Shown here: positions 36,012 through 44,593 of the stretch, piece by piece | Layout of the letters: the number at the start of each line of letters is the position of its first letter | Position numbering within the stretch: position 1 is the stretch's first letter | Assembly (NCBI RefSeq): GCF_007273535.1 | Contig: NZ_RIBP01000004.1 | Span: 310,001-374,000, forward strand | Length of the DNA: 64,000 nucleotides | Reading direction: 5' to 3' | Source: Niallia circulans | GTDB lineage: Bacteria > Bacillota > Bacilli > Bacillales > Cytobacillaceae | Made by a program: the position numbers and the translations under genes | Notes under the pieces: model-generated | Databases searched by the model: none | What the model was told of the DNA's origin: nothing | The model's input: only the letters and a program-made list of their open reading frames with translations

Positions 36012-37353
36012 AGTGATAGAGGATTGTGAAAATACTATCCTCCTTCCTGCAGATGCCTCCATTCCTGCAAATCTCAAGCGAGCGGCCTTCGGAACAATAA
36101 AGGTAGATTGCTCCATCGCCCTGCAAAAATTTGGCGGCAATGTTGTCAGGATAAGCGAGGACTTATTGCAAACATTAAAAATCCCGCCTGTTTCACCTGT
36201 CCTACATGTTTTTTTTGAGGGAGAGATTCTCTATCTCGGCCCTCTTGTTGGAATATTTACCTCGGGATTCGGTTCTGGTGAGGTCAGACCCATTGGCGAC
36301 CGCTCTATCATTTTCTCTAAGCTTTTAGCCGTCCAAAATACTGCTGGTGTTACTGCCTTTTTATTTGGAGCCCAGCATATTAACTGGGATACAGGCACAA
36401 TAAACGGATTATTTTATCATGATGGCTGGAAACGGTTTGAGGTGCCATTTCCAGATGTTATATATGACCGCATCCCAAACCGTCGCACAGAGAATATGCC
36501 GAAAATAAAAAGGGTAAAAGAGCGGCTCCAAAAGGATTACTTAATTCCTTGGTACAATCCAGGCTTTTTTAACAAGCTCGACATTTATGAACGCTTGCTT
36601 CAAGAGGACAGTATTGCAGATTTTTTGCCAGAAACCTTGCCATTTACCTCCTTTTCCATCGTGGAACGAATGCTGGGAAACTATGGGCATATTTACATTA
36701 AACCGAAGAACGGCAGCCTTGGAAAAGGAATCCACCAAGTCCTCTTTGACAAAAAAGACCAAAACTATTATATGCGCTTTAAAGAACAAAGTGGTGAGAA
36801 GCGACTGTTGAAATTCGATACACTCGAAAAGCTCGTGCAGCATATTACCGCAAAGCAAAGCATATCGAATTTGATTGTCCAACAAGGCATCCATTTAATG
36901 CGCTCTGAGCAAAAACCAGTCGATTTCCGTGTCCATACAAATAAGAATAAACAAGGGATTTGGGAAGTGACAGCTATCGCTGCCAAGATTGCTGGCGCAG
37001 GCAGTGCTACTACACATATGAACAGCGGCGGTATTGTCAAAGCAGTCGACGAGCTAACCGATCTCGATAAGGATTACGAACTGCTTAAGGAGAAACTGAT
37101 CAGCTCCGCATTAAAAATCAGCAAATCATTGGAAAAGCATACGGAGGGTACAATCGCCGAGATAGGCTTTGATATCGGCATTGACCGTAAAGGGAGAGTA
37201 TGGCTGTTTGAAGCAAATTCAAAACCGGGCCGAAGCATCTTTAAGCATAGCTCCTTGAAGAAGGATGATTTGCTCACAAGAAGATTGTCCTTAGAATATG
37301 CTGTCTTTCTACATGAACAAAGCATTAAAAAGCCTGAGGACATATACAGATGA
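35989..37353 (+). CDS. YheC/YheD-family ATP-grasp protein 3
   Basis: The 454-residue paralogue contains the N-terminal domain, a central GIFTSGF stretch, and the ATP-grasp core: IYIKPKNGSLGKGIHQV near residue 235, DFRVHTNK near 313 and EIGFDIGIDRKGRVWLFEANSKPGRS near 398. The last motif has EANSKP where the others have EVNSKP or DVNSKP. ATG 35989 follows GAGGAGGAACAGC, giving a 23-bp overlap with gene 2; an earlier ATG at 35968 is unsupported. Its stop overlaps the next start by 4 bp. Confidence 0.85.
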   Translation: MKKLYSIEVIEDCENTILLPADASIPANLKRAAFGTIKVDCSIALQKFGGNVVRISEDLLQTLKIPPVSPVLHVFFEGEILYLGPLVGIFTSGFGSGEVRPIGDRSIIFSKLLAVQNTAGVTAFLFGAQHINWDTGTINGLFYHDGWKRFEVPFPDVIYDRIPNRRTENMPKIKRVKERLQKDYLIPWYNPGFFNKLDIYERLLQEDSIADFLPETLPFTSFSIVERMLGNYGHIYIKPKNGSLGKGIHQVLFDKKDQNYYMRFKEQSGEKRLLKFDTLEKLVQHITAKQSISNLIVQQGIHLMRSEQKPVDFRVHTNKNKQGIWEVTAIAAKIAGAGSATTHMNSGGIVKAVDELTDLDKDYELLKEKLISSALKISKSLEKHTEGTIAEIGFDIGIDRKGRVWLFEANSKPGRSIFKHSSLKKDDLLTRRLSLEYAVFLHEQSIKKPEDIYR

Positions 37354-38522
37354 TGATCTATTATGATGGTAATGCAAAGTCATGGCATTCCAATCATTCC
37401 GGTTTCACTTTAGGAAGCAACAACCAGCCGCTGTTGCCTTCATTTACTACTCCGCTTGAATTTCTGCCATTTAAAATGATGACAAGGGGAAATAATATTG
37501 GGCCAATTGTCGGTATATTAACTTCCTATAATTCTAATAACAAGCTTATCGGCAATCGTCCCCTTTTCGAAAAGCTGCAAAGAGAACTAGATGAGTTCGG
37601 GGGGATGATTGTCATCTTCCCTCCCGAACAACTAACAACCACGAAGGTGGATGGATTTACGTACATCGCCTCTCAAGATAAATGGTTGCCAATAACTACT
37701 CCTCTTCCACATGTAATCTATAATCGTGTTCCATTCCGCAAGACGGAGGAAGGCTATTCGTTTGCAGCAGCCATTGAGCTTATTAAAAATAATAGCCTTC
37801 CTTTTTTTAATCCACATTTCATTAATAAGTACGAATTAAGTCAACTTCTCAAACAAGATATCATGCTACAAAACTACCTTCCTGACACTGAATTGCTTCA
37901 CTCAGAACAAACAGTAACAGATTTCATAACAAAATATGGCTCAGTTTATGTTAAACCGGCAGCTGGATCTAAAGGAAAGAATATTTACAGGCTCAGCAAA
38001 AAAAACGATGGCTCCATACTGCTGCAAAGTATTCAAGGAGAACAGCAATTTTCCTCACTCCACGAAGTAGTTAATGATTATTTGTCGATATGGACTACGA
38101 AAGAACATATTATCCAAGAGGAAATAAATGTAGACTTATTTAATGGGCACCGCTATGACTTTCGGATACTTGCAACATATCTTGATGGCAATTATAAACT
38201 GACTGGAGTCGGCATAAGACAATCCTCTCGTCAGGATGTCACTACACATGTGCCTGCAGGCGGGAAAATCATTTCATATGAACATGTACAAAACAAAGAG
38301 CATGACCGTTTTTTTCTGCTTGCTGTTAAACATTGCGGTGAATTGTTAACAAGCCGGTTTGGCTTTTTCGGCGAATTTTCGATAGATGCCTGCATAGATA
38401 AAAGCGGTAATTATTATATTTTTGAAGTAAATTCGAAACCAATGCTGTTCGATGAGCCTGAAATCGAAACAAACCGCTGCAGACAGCTTGCCAAGCTTTT
38501 CTATGAGCTGTCAGGCTTTTAA
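37350..38522 (+). CDS. YheC/YheD-family ATP-grasp protein 4
   Basis: The 390-residue paralogue has GPIVGILTSY near residue 50, VYVKPAAGSKGKNIYRL near 202 and DFRILATY near 270. GEFSIDACIDKSGNYYIFEVNSKPML lies near 340. It joins gene 3 through an ATGA overlap, so all four are one tightly coupled operon. Family members are thought to act in coat formation in the mother cell; ligase chemistry on a peptide or other acceptor is inferred from the fold only. Confidence 0.85.
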   Translation: MMIYYDGNAKSWHSNHSGFTLGSNNQPLLPSFTTPLEFLPFKMMTRGNNIGPIVGILTSYNSNNKLIGNRPLFEKLQRELDEFGGMIVIFPPEQLTTTKVDGFTYIASQDKWLPITTPLPHVIYNRVPFRKTEEGYSFAAAIELIKNNSLPFFNPHFINKYELSQLLKQDIMLQNYLPDTELLHSEQTVTDFITKYGSVYVKPAAGSKGKNIYRLSKKNDGSILLQSIQGEQQFSSLHEVVNDYLSIWTTKEHIIQEEINVDLFNGHRYDFRILATYLDGNYKLTGVGIRQSSRQDVTTHVPAGGKIISYEHVQNKEHDRFFLLAVKHCGELLTSRFGFFGEFSIDACIDKSGNYYIFEVNSKPMLFDEPEIETNRCRQLAKLFYELSGF

Positions 38523-38577
38523 GTAGCCCGAATGAAATATATCCACCTGACACATTCTAACAGCAGGAGGGATAATA

Positions 38578-38754
38578 ATGGACAAAAAATACGAAGACAC
38601 GGGTTTTGAAGGCAGAGACAAAGCTTATGTAGACATTGACAGAATGATTAATGAAGGCCTATCTGGCGGCAAAGTATTTCGTCACGACAGTAACACGAAT
38701 ATTGAAGAAGCAAGGGAACTGGCAGAAGAAGCACCACCACATGTTACGGAGTAA
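38578..38754 (+). CDS. Small acidic protein, 58 residues
   Basis: The frame starts with ATG behind CAGGAGGGATAATA and encodes a charged protein (opening MDKKYEDTGFEGRDKAYVDI, with Gly-rich GLSGGKVF in the middle). It sits 55 bp after the ATP-grasp operon and before a terminator, so it may be the operon's last gene and spore-related. I do not recognise its family. Confidence 0.65.
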   Translation: MDKKYEDTGFEGRDKAYVDIDRMINEGLSGGKVFRHDSNTNIEEARELAEEAPPHVTE

Positions 38755-38765
38755 ATAAGTGGTTC

Positions 38766-38802
38766 AGAAGAAACACAGCTATATCAGGCTGTGTTTTTCA
38801 TT
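38766..38802 (+). terminator. Terminator of the ATP-grasp operon
   Basis: AACACAGC pairs with GCTGTGTT around an 8-base loop, followed by TTTC. Confidence 0.75.
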
Positions 38803-38886
38803 GCCGTTTTTCTGTAACTATTATAAGATTATGATAGCGATTTCATCTAACTAAGACAGTGTAATTCACCCTTATAAGGAGGGATA

Positions 38887-39795
38887 ATGATGAAGCAAAA
38901 ATTATTAACGTATTTTCATGGTGCAGTAGAGCAAACGGCACCTCCTTCTGATTTTCAGCTTGATAGCTACCACTGGTTTCACATTGATGGGGAAAACGGA
39001 TGGTTCGGGTTTCAAAAAAATGAAATGGACCTTTCCCAATTCGATTTATTAAAAACCCTATTTAATCATTATTTGCCAGAGGGAACGAAGGAAAATCGTG
39101 AAGAGGCAATGTGGAGCGAATATTTGTTTTTCGGTGGCATGCTTCCAGATAATCCTTGTGAAAATTTTCGAATCATCCAGTTTCAAATAAATGACCCACA
39201 TGTTGACAAAGACGCAATTGAAACTGTATTTAAAGGATTTACCCATAGCAGCAGTATGGTCATTTGGAATGGTGCTAACAGAGGAATTATTGTAGAACGT
39301 AACGGAAACTTTCTGGAAGACGAGGAATATTCCTCTTTTGCAGAGGCTATCCAGTCTGATTTTTATTTTACAATAACCTTTTATATTGGAAAAGTTATGG
39401 CTTTTCTTCAAGAAAGTGCAGCAATATTCTCGCAAGAAAAAAGTTTTTTCACAGCAGGCTTAGCTATAAATCCTGGAGACAGGACTCTTTCCTTTGAGAC
39501 AATTCTGCCCCACTTACTCATAAGCAGGCTTGATGAGCAAGAACTGGAGCCCTTTAAAAAATGGTTCTCCATCCTAGAGGAAGATAAGGAACTGCTTCTA
39601 ACGATAAAAACATTTATTGAAAACAATGGTCATAATACTAATACTGCAAAAAAACTGTTCATCCACCGCAATACATTGCAATATCGACTTGATAAGTTCA
39701 CTGAAAGAACAGGTCTGCCATTAAAAAACTATCATAACTTTTTTACAGCCTATCTTGCTTGTTTATACTTTAGCAATAAAAAGCCTCGAAATTAA
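38887..39795 (+). CDS. PucR/CdaR-type transcriptional regulator
   Basis: The 302-residue protein ends in a PucR-type helix-turn-helix (about residues 245-300: NGHNTNTAKKLFIHRNTLQYRLDKFTERTG), the DNA-binding domain of CdaR/PucR regulators. The first 240 residues show no domain I can name and may bind a ligand. An AAGGAGGG site precedes the ATG. Target genes are unknown; its neighbours (spore operon and a membrane hydrolase) do not point to one, although msmX lies 2.9 kb downstream beyond an IS element. Confidence 0.82.
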   Translation: MMKQKLLTYFHGAVEQTAPPSDFQLDSYHWFHIDGENGWFGFQKNEMDLSQFDLLKTLFNHYLPEGTKENREEAMWSEYLFFGGMLPDNPCENFRIIQFQINDPHVDKDAIETVFKGFTHSSSMVIWNGANRGIIVERNGNFLEDEEYSSFAEAIQSDFYFTITFYIGKVMAFLQESAAIFSQEKSFFTAGLAINPGDRTLSFETILPHLLISRLDEQELEPFKKWFSILEEDKELLLTIKTFIENNGHNTNTAKKLFIHRNTLQYRLDKFTERTGLPLKNYHNFFTAYLACLYFSNKKPRN

Positions 39796-39907
39796 ATAGA
39801 CAAGAACGTATGTTTCCATTTTTTTACTGGTCAACTCTAACTTCCTATCATATAATAGAGCATTAGAATACTAACTTATATGATAGAAAGAAATGAGGAT
39901 TAACAGT

Positions 39908-40534
39908 TTGAAAGGTACAGCACATTCTTGTATTGGCGCAGGAGTCGGGTTTGCAGTTGCCAATTATGTTGATGCCGCTCCATCCACTACTCTTCTTTTA
40001 GTTGGAATCGGCGGGATTGCGGCACTTATGCCTGATATGGACATTGACGGTAAGCTGAGTAATAAAATAACTATATCTCATAAAGTATTTCGAGCAATTG
40101 CTCAAGCGGTTGGCGCGCTGATGATTTTATACAGCATTTACGCTGGAAACGAGACAGAGCTTTTGTTCAGTATAGGAGCAGGGCTTGCGATAATTCTGAT
40201 TTCTTGTTTAATCAAGCAGCGGCATATGCTGACGATAACAGGGGCTGGTGTCCTGTTTGGCGGGATTTCTCTACAGGAAACCTGGCTGATACTTTTGGCA
40301 ATTTTCATTATTATTGCCTCCTTCACCCCACATAGAAGCTATACCCACTCCATTATCGGAACCATTTATTTTGCTTATATTTCGTTCCAATTTGCACAGT
40401 CACTGCAAATTGATGGTGTTTATTTGACTTGTTTGCTTGCCTACATAAGTCATCTTGTCGCAGACATGTCCATTTTCCCTTTCAACAAAAGGGGCGTCAA
40501 ATTATTTCTACCCTTGTCATCAAAGGATTTCTAA
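39908..40534 (+). CDS. YdjM/YfhP-family membrane-bound metal-dependent hydrolase
   Basis: The 208-residue membrane protein begins KGTAHSCIGAGVGF and has ALMPDMDIDGKLS near residue 42 and HRSYTHSI near 145, then ISHLVADM near 180. These His/Asp motifs are those of the YdjM (LexA-binding, metal-dependent hydrolase) family. I use TTG 39908, 9 bases after GAGG; ATG 39893 overlaps that ribosome site. Substrate unknown. The 3' end lies 3 bp from a dispersed repeat. Confidence 0.8.
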   Translation: MKGTAHSCIGAGVGFAVANYVDAAPSTTLLLVGIGGIAALMPDMDIDGKLSNKITISHKVFRAIAQAVGALMILYSIYAGNETELLFSIGAGLAIILISCLIKQRHMLTITGAGVLFGGISLQETWLILLAIFIIIASFTPHRSYTHSIIGTIYFAYISFQFAQSLQIDGVYLTCLLAYISHLVADMSIFPFNKRGVKLFLPLSSKDF

Positions 40535-40639
40535 ACGAAGAGGCTTGGACAAAAGTATGTGAACTATTGTAAAAACCGAACTATAATCGTATATTGAAAT
40601 GCCCCCTGTCAAGTAGACAGTTGAAATAATAAAAAAGAT

Positions 40640-41524
40640 TTAAACAGCTTGAGCTCTATATTCCATAGGGCTTAAGCCGTTTAATCGTTTTTGATATCTT
40701 TCATAATTATAAAAATGAATATACTCCTCTATCGCATGTTCAAGTTCCTCAAATGTATTATATTTATGTATATAATACTTCTCACATTTCAGTGTTCCCC
40801 AAAAAGATTCCATCGGTCCATTATCAATACACCGACCAACTCTTGACATACTCTGCGTCATTTTCGCCGCATCTATCCTTTGCTTAAATCCTTTGGAGGT
40901 ATATTGATACCCACGATCACTATGGATAAGTGGATGTTCCTCCTCTAATAATAGTGCAGTTGCTTGGTCTAGCGTCTTAAATACAAGTCTATTATTATTG
41001 GAATGTCCTATAACAAAACTTACAATGGAGCCATCATAAAGGTCACGAATCGCACTTAAATAAGCCTTCCTTGATTGGCCATACTTAAATTCCGTTACAT
41101 CTGTAACCCATTTTTCATTTGGTTTTTCCGCAGTAAATTCTCGATTTAGTCTATTTTCCGCCACCTGTTTAGGAGTAAAGTGTTTATAACGTTTTTTCTT
41201 GGTGCGGATAATCGAGCGTAAGCCCGCCACTTTCATTAGTCGATAGATTCTTTTATGATTAAGTTTCTCTTTAAACTGTCTATTCATGTGAAGCGTCATT
41301 TGACGATAACCGAAGGTGCTATCCACTTTTTCATGAAGAATCTTCATTTCTTTTATGATTTTTTCATTCAGTAAATCCTGGGAAGTAGGGAGACGATTCA
41401 GCCATTTATAATAGGCGGATCGTGCTATTTTGACTATTTCACAAAGTAAAGAAATACTTATGTTTTCTTCCCTGTGAAGCTCCTGGATAGCGATATATTT
41501 ATCCTCGAATCGGATAGGCTTTAT
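40640..41524 (-). CDS. IS3-family transposase OrfB (rve integrase core)
   Basis: The integrase catalytic region runs over the last 200 residues: KWVTDVTEFKYG (first Asp), LIHSDRGYQYTS (second Asp) and DNGPMESFWGTLKCE (Glu), i.e. the DDE triad. An HTH_21-like segment lies ahead (EKVDSTFGYRQMTLHMNR). The frame stays open upstream of the ATG at 41347 to the orfA stop, in the -1 frame, so it is probably made as an OrfAB fusion by frameshifting near 41524 instead of from its own start. Confidence 0.9.
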   Translation of the reverse strand: MKPIRFEDKYIAIQELHREENISISLLCEIVKIARSAYYKWLNRLPTSQDLLNEKIIKEMKILHEKVDSTFGYRQMTLHMNRQFKEKLNHKRIYRLMKVAGLRSIIRTKKKRYKHFTPKQVAENRLNREFTAEKPNEKWVTDVTEFKYGQSRKAYLSAIRDLYDGSIVSFVIGHSNNNRLVFKTLDQATALLLEEEHPLIHSDRGYQYTSKGFKQRIDAAKMTQSMSRVGRCIDNGPMESFWGTLKCEKYYIHKYNTFEELEHAIEEYIHFYNYERYQKRLNGLSPMEYRAQAV

Positions 41525-42198
41525 TTTCTCCTCCTTTCTATCTCCTCCAACTTTTTTAAATACAAATTCTCCGCACGTAACCGTTCATTTTCTTTTTCTA
41601 GCTTTTTCATTTGAAGCTTGAATTTTTCTTCTGGAGTTAGCTTTGATTCCTCTTTCCTTTTACCACGTCTATCTTTCAACGCTTCTTCTCCGCCATCTTC
41701 ATACTTCTTTACCCAGTGATAAACTTGTTGATAAGAAACTTGATACGTATCCGCTGCTTCTTGATAATTTTTTCCGTTCCCCAAGCAATCAAGTACAATA
41801 TGTAATCGTTCTTCCCAAGTTAGTTTGCTTTCATTAGTCATAGAGCCCGTCCTTTCTTGTGACGCATCTTTTAATTCACTATGACTATTATACTTCCTAA
41901 TCCAACTTCTGAGGACAGAGGGATGGGATATTTCATACATTCTAGAAACCTCACGAATCGAAGAACCACCGGACAAATACTCTTTTATGGCGGATAACTT
42001 TAGTTCTTCCGAATATTTTCTCCATGCGGAAGACTCCTTTAATCCTTCTAAGCCAAAGGTATCAAACTTATATTTCCATTCCAAAACGGTGGCATGATGT
42101 ACTTTATAAATGGATGCCACTTTAAGTGAAGAAAGTGATTCATCAAACGCCTTCACTATTTCATATTTTTCTTCTGCAGAGTAAAACTTTCGAGACAT
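41521..42198 (-). CDS. IS3-family transposase OrfA (helix-turn-helix)
   Basis: The 225-residue protein has two tandem helix-turn-helix units of the IS3 OrfA type (SSLKVASIYKVHHATVLEWKYK near residue 20 and YQEAADTYQVSYQQVYHWVKKYEDGG near 145) and ends in a charged leucine-zipper-like stretch LKMQKLEKENERLRAENLYLKKL-like in pattern. It is longer than the usual 90-170 residues because of the duplicated HTH, as in the IS150 group. The gene opens 67 bp from the IS end. Confidence 0.9.
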   Translation of the reverse strand: MSRKFYSAEEKYEIVKAFDESLSSLKVASIYKVHHATVLEWKYKFDTFGLEGLKESSAWRKYSEELKLSAIKEYLSGGSSIREVSRMYEISHPSVLRSWIRKYNSHSELKDASQERTGSMTNESKLTWEERLHIVLDCLGNGKNYQEAADTYQVSYQQVYHWVKKYEDGGEEALKDRRGKRKEESKLTPEEKFKLQMKKLEKENERLRAENLYLKKLEEIERRRK

Positions 42199-42265
42199 AA
42201 AAAATACTCCCCTATAGTATCCAGATTTTATTTTTTAACCTGTCTACCTATAGGGGAGCTTATCA

Positions 42266-42632
42266 TATCGATTTAATGGTTCGGTTTTTTAGTTTTAATA
42301 CAATAATTAGAAATCTTAGTGAAATGGAGTGGAGGCACTCGACTCCTGCGGGAAATAGAGGAAAGGATGAGACCCCGCAGGCGAAGACTAGGAGGTTCCA
42401 TAACCTCCCCGCGGAAAGCGCGAGGACGAGCGTGCAATGAAACGAACTAATTTTAACTCCAAATTCAATTTAGTCACAAGCTTCATTTTTCATTTTTCAA
42501 ATATTGATGTAATTTTATTATTCGTGTTTAGAAAGGTTATCTTTTGTTTTGTCCCAGCCTCCCAATATAAAGAAAGCGCTTTTATGCAAATTGTTCAAAA
42601 CAAGCTGTTATTTTTCATGCAAACCGCCGATG
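42266..42632. other. Intergenic region after the IS: right part of dispersed repeat plus msmX upstream region
   Basis: To about 42562 this is the right part of the dispersed repeat. Beyond it is the upstream region of msmX. The plus-strand frame at 42437-42703 crosses repeat DNA and has no ribosome site, so it is not a gene. Confidence 0.6.
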
Positions 42633-42646
42633 TGAAAACGTTATCA
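42633..42646 (+). promoter_or_regulatory. Catabolite-responsive element (cre) upstream of msmX
   Basis: TGAAAACGTTATCA fits the CcpA cre consensus TGWAANCGNTNWCA at every defined position. It lies 45 bp before msmX, a place suited to repression or promoter overlap. Confidence 0.65.
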
Positions 42647-42690
42647 ATCATGTTACATTATATATATCAAATTGCAGGGGGTATGGAACG

Positions 42691-43788
42691 ATGGCAGAAT
42701 TAGTATTGAAGAATATCTATAAAATTTATGATGAAAAGGTAGAAGCTGTACGCGACTTTAATTTACATATTGAAGATAAGGAATTTATCGTGTTTGTCGG
42801 GCCTTCAGGCTGTGGTAAATCTACGACACTTCGAATGATTGCAGGATTGGAGGATATTTCTAAAGGCGATTTCTTTATTGATGAACAGCGTGTCAATGAC
42901 GTTGCTCCAAAGGACCGCGATATTGCAATGGTATTCCAAAACTATGCTTTATATCCACATATGACAGTTTACGATAATATGGCATTTGGATTAAAGCTGC
43001 GCAAATTCCCAAAAGCTGAAATTGATGAAAGAGTAAAAAACGCAGCGAGAATTCTTGGCTTAGAAGAGTATTTAAAGAGAAAACCAAAAGCTTTATCAGG
43101 TGGTCAGCGTCAAAGGGTTGCACTTGGCCGTGCGATTGTCCGTGACGCAAAAGTCTTCCTTATGGATGAGCCGCTTTCCAACCTTGATGCTAAGCTTCGT
43201 GTGCAGATGCGTGCGGAAATTTCAAAGCTTCACCAAAGACTGCAAACAACTACAATTTATGTAACACATGACCAAACTGAAGCAATGACAATGGCTTCAA
43301 GACTTGTTGTTATGAAGGATGGCATTATCCAGCAGGTCGGTGCTCCAAAAGAAGTATATGAAAAGCCTGAAAATGTTTTTGTAGGCGGATTTATCGGATC
43401 ACCTGCAATGAACTTCTTTACAGGAAAAATCACTGACAATAAATTAGTAATTGGTGATGCTTCTTTCGTTATCCCTGAAGGAAAATTAAAAATTCTTCGC
43501 GAGCAAAACTACATCGGGAAAGAAGTTATTTTCGGAATAAGACCAGAGGATATCCATGATGAGCTTGTATTCCTAAGCAGCTCTGAAAATACGAGCTTTG
43601 ATGCAAGAGTTGACGTATTTGAATTGACTGGTGCAGAAAGCTTAGTCTACTCAACACTTGCTGGTAAAGAGTTTGTTGCACGCCTTGATTCAAGAGCTAA
43701 TTTGGCAGCAGGAGCAACTGTGCAATTAGGCTTTGATATGAATAAAAGCCATTTCTTCGACAAAGATTCAGAAAGCCGTATCCGCTAA
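42691..43788 (+). CDS. msmX: Multi-sugar ABC transporter ATPase MsmX
   Basis: MsmX energises several carbohydrate ABC importers in Bacillus. The 365-residue protein aligns with B. subtilis MsmX over its whole length by memory: Walker A GPSGCGKST near residue 38, signature LSGGQRQR near 134, Walker B KVFLMDEPLSNLD near 155 and a C-terminal TOBE regulatory domain with FGIRPEDIHDEL near 280. No permease or binding-protein genes are adjacent, as expected for a shared ATPase. A cre box upstream suggests carbon-source control. Confidence 0.95.
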   Translation: MAELVLKNIYKIYDEKVEAVRDFNLHIEDKEFIVFVGPSGCGKSTTLRMIAGLEDISKGDFFIDEQRVNDVAPKDRDIAMVFQNYALYPHMTVYDNMAFGLKLRKFPKAEIDERVKNAARILGLEEYLKRKPKALSGGQRQRVALGRAIVRDAKVFLMDEPLSNLDAKLRVQMRAEISKLHQRLQTTTIYVTHDQTEAMTMASRLVVMKDGIIQQVGAPKEVYEKPENVFVGGFIGSPAMNFFTGKITDNKLVIGDASFVIPEGKLKILREQNYIGKEVIFGIRPEDIHDELVFLSSSENTSFDARVDVFELTGAESLVYSTLAGKEFVARLDSRANLAAGATVQLGFDMNKSHFFDKDSESRIR

Positions 43789-43791
43789 TAT

Positions 43792-43828
43792 ACTGAAAAG
43801 GAAGGGTTAATCCCTTCCTTTTTTCTAT
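43792..43828 (+). terminator. Terminator of msmX
   Basis: AAAGGAAGGG pairs with CCCTTCCTTT around a 5-base loop and T follow. It touches the 3' end of the convergent zinc-ribbon gene. Confidence 0.85.
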
Positions 43829-44064
43829 TCCTGAATAAACACTAAGTCCTCCATCCCGCATGACTCACATAATACAAGATGCGGACATAAATGCTTTTCC
43901 AAATCTGGATAGCCGTTCTCTAGCTTCATTTGATCAATTGGCATATATGCGCTGTAGTCATCATAATAATCCATGATTCTTCCCTTATCCTCTACCTGCT
44001 GTCCGCAATCGGCACAGACTTTATTAAGTTGTTCCAAGCCATTGCATAAAGGGCAAATATTCAT
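43825..44064 (-). CDS. Small zinc-ribbon protein
   Basis: The 79-residue protein has three Cys pairs: CPLC near residue 4, CADC near 16, and CPH...CESC near 60-70, enough for two zinc sites. Similar short proteins are found in other Bacillaceae, but I cannot name one. ATG 44064 follows GAGGTG; a GTG at 44070 is less well spaced. It converges on msmX. Confidence 0.7.
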   Translation of the reverse strand: MNICPLCNGLEQLNKVCADCGQQVEDKGRIMDYYDDYSAYMPIDQMKLENGYPDLEKHLCPHLVLCESCGMEDLVFIQE

Positions 44065-44181
44065 TTCCACACCTCATTAATAAAAAAGTTTCCGTTTATT
44101 TTCTGTTTGATAAGAAAAAACTATTCGAGATCAATAATTCTCCACACAGTTAATTGGAATATATTTCATTAAAAAATAAAT

Positions 44182-44210
44182 GCATAGAAAAGCTCCTGGT
44201 AACCATAATA
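44182..44210 (+). promoter_or_regulatory. Sigma-G promoter of the second SASP gene
   Basis: GCATA (44182-44186) and CATAATA (44204-44210), 17 bp apart, fit the sigma-G consensus exactly. The leader to the ATG is about 110 bases and contains a GTAAG...CTTAC hairpin. Confidence 0.7.
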
Positions 44211-44327
44211 AGAGTACAAGCAGCACATCAATGGACCATATCAAGCGATAGTAAGATTCTCTTACTTGCTGGTGCAAATCCAGCTGGTCCAACCAAAAAA
44301 CTAATTATACAAGGAGCTGGAAACAAA

Positions 44328-44531
44328 ATGGCAAACAACAATTCATCTAACAACCTTTTAGTACCAGGAGTATCTGAAGCTCTAGACCAAATGAAATACG
44401 AAATCGCATCAGAGTTCGGTGTTAACTTAGGTGCAGAAACAACTGCTCGCGCTAACGGATCTGTTGGTGGAGAAATCACAAAACGCTTAGTACAAATGGC
44501 TGAACGTCAACTTGGCGGTTCTCAATTCTAA
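44328..44531 (+). CDS. Alpha/beta-type small acid-soluble spore protein, second copy
   Basis: The 67-residue SASP has the same core as the copy at 32436 ([20 protein letters not shown] and [21 protein letters not shown]). It binds and protects forespore DNA. ATG 44328 follows AAGGAGCTGG; the longer open frame from 44154 precedes the promoter region and is not coding. The two copies differ mainly at the ends. Confidence 0.95.
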   Translation: MANNNSSNNLLVPGVSEALDQMKYEIASEFGVNLGAETTARANGSVGGEITKRLVQMAERQLGGSQF

Positions 44532-44555
44532 TTTGCAAAACTTAATATAAAATGG

Positions 44556-44592
44556 CAAGAAGCCCCCATGTAAATGGGGGCTTCAGCGATTT
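44556..44592. terminator. Bidirectional terminator between SASP and bmrD
   Basis: GAAGCCCCCAT pairs with ATGGGGGCTTC around TGTAA-like loop bases. It lies between convergent genes. Confidence 0.75.
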
Positions 44593-44593
44593 T

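Larger units (their letters stand above)
40595..42265 (-). mobile_element. IS3-family (IS150-group-like) insertion sequence
   Basis: The 1,671-bp element begins TGAAATGCCCCC and ends GGGGAGCTTATCA, with imperfect terminal inverted repeats sharing the inner block TAGACAG. A 3-bp target duplication TAT flanks it (40592-40594 and 42266-42268). It carries overlapping orfA and orfB on the minus strand. Removing it and one TAT restores a hairpin of the host repeat. Genes look intact, so it may be active. Confidence 0.88.
40537..42562. repeat. Dispersed Bacillaceae intergenic repeat, copy 1 (split by an IS)
   Basis: The outer ends read GAGGCTTGGACAAAA (about 40539-40553) and TTTTGTCCCAGCCTC (about 42547-42561), near-perfect inverted repeats. 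Inside are a CCGAAC...GTTCGG hairpin and a GC-rich block with GGAAAGGATGAGACC and CGCAGGCGAAGAC. These blocks recur inverted at 56214-56430. I recall this type of GC-rich repeat in many Bacillaceae genomes. The IS at 40595-42265 interrupts it. Confidence 0.75.

Noticed and set aside
42437..42703. An 88-codon plus-strand frame before msmX
   Set aside because: It runs through dispersed-repeat DNA and the msmX promoter and cre region, and has no ribosome site.
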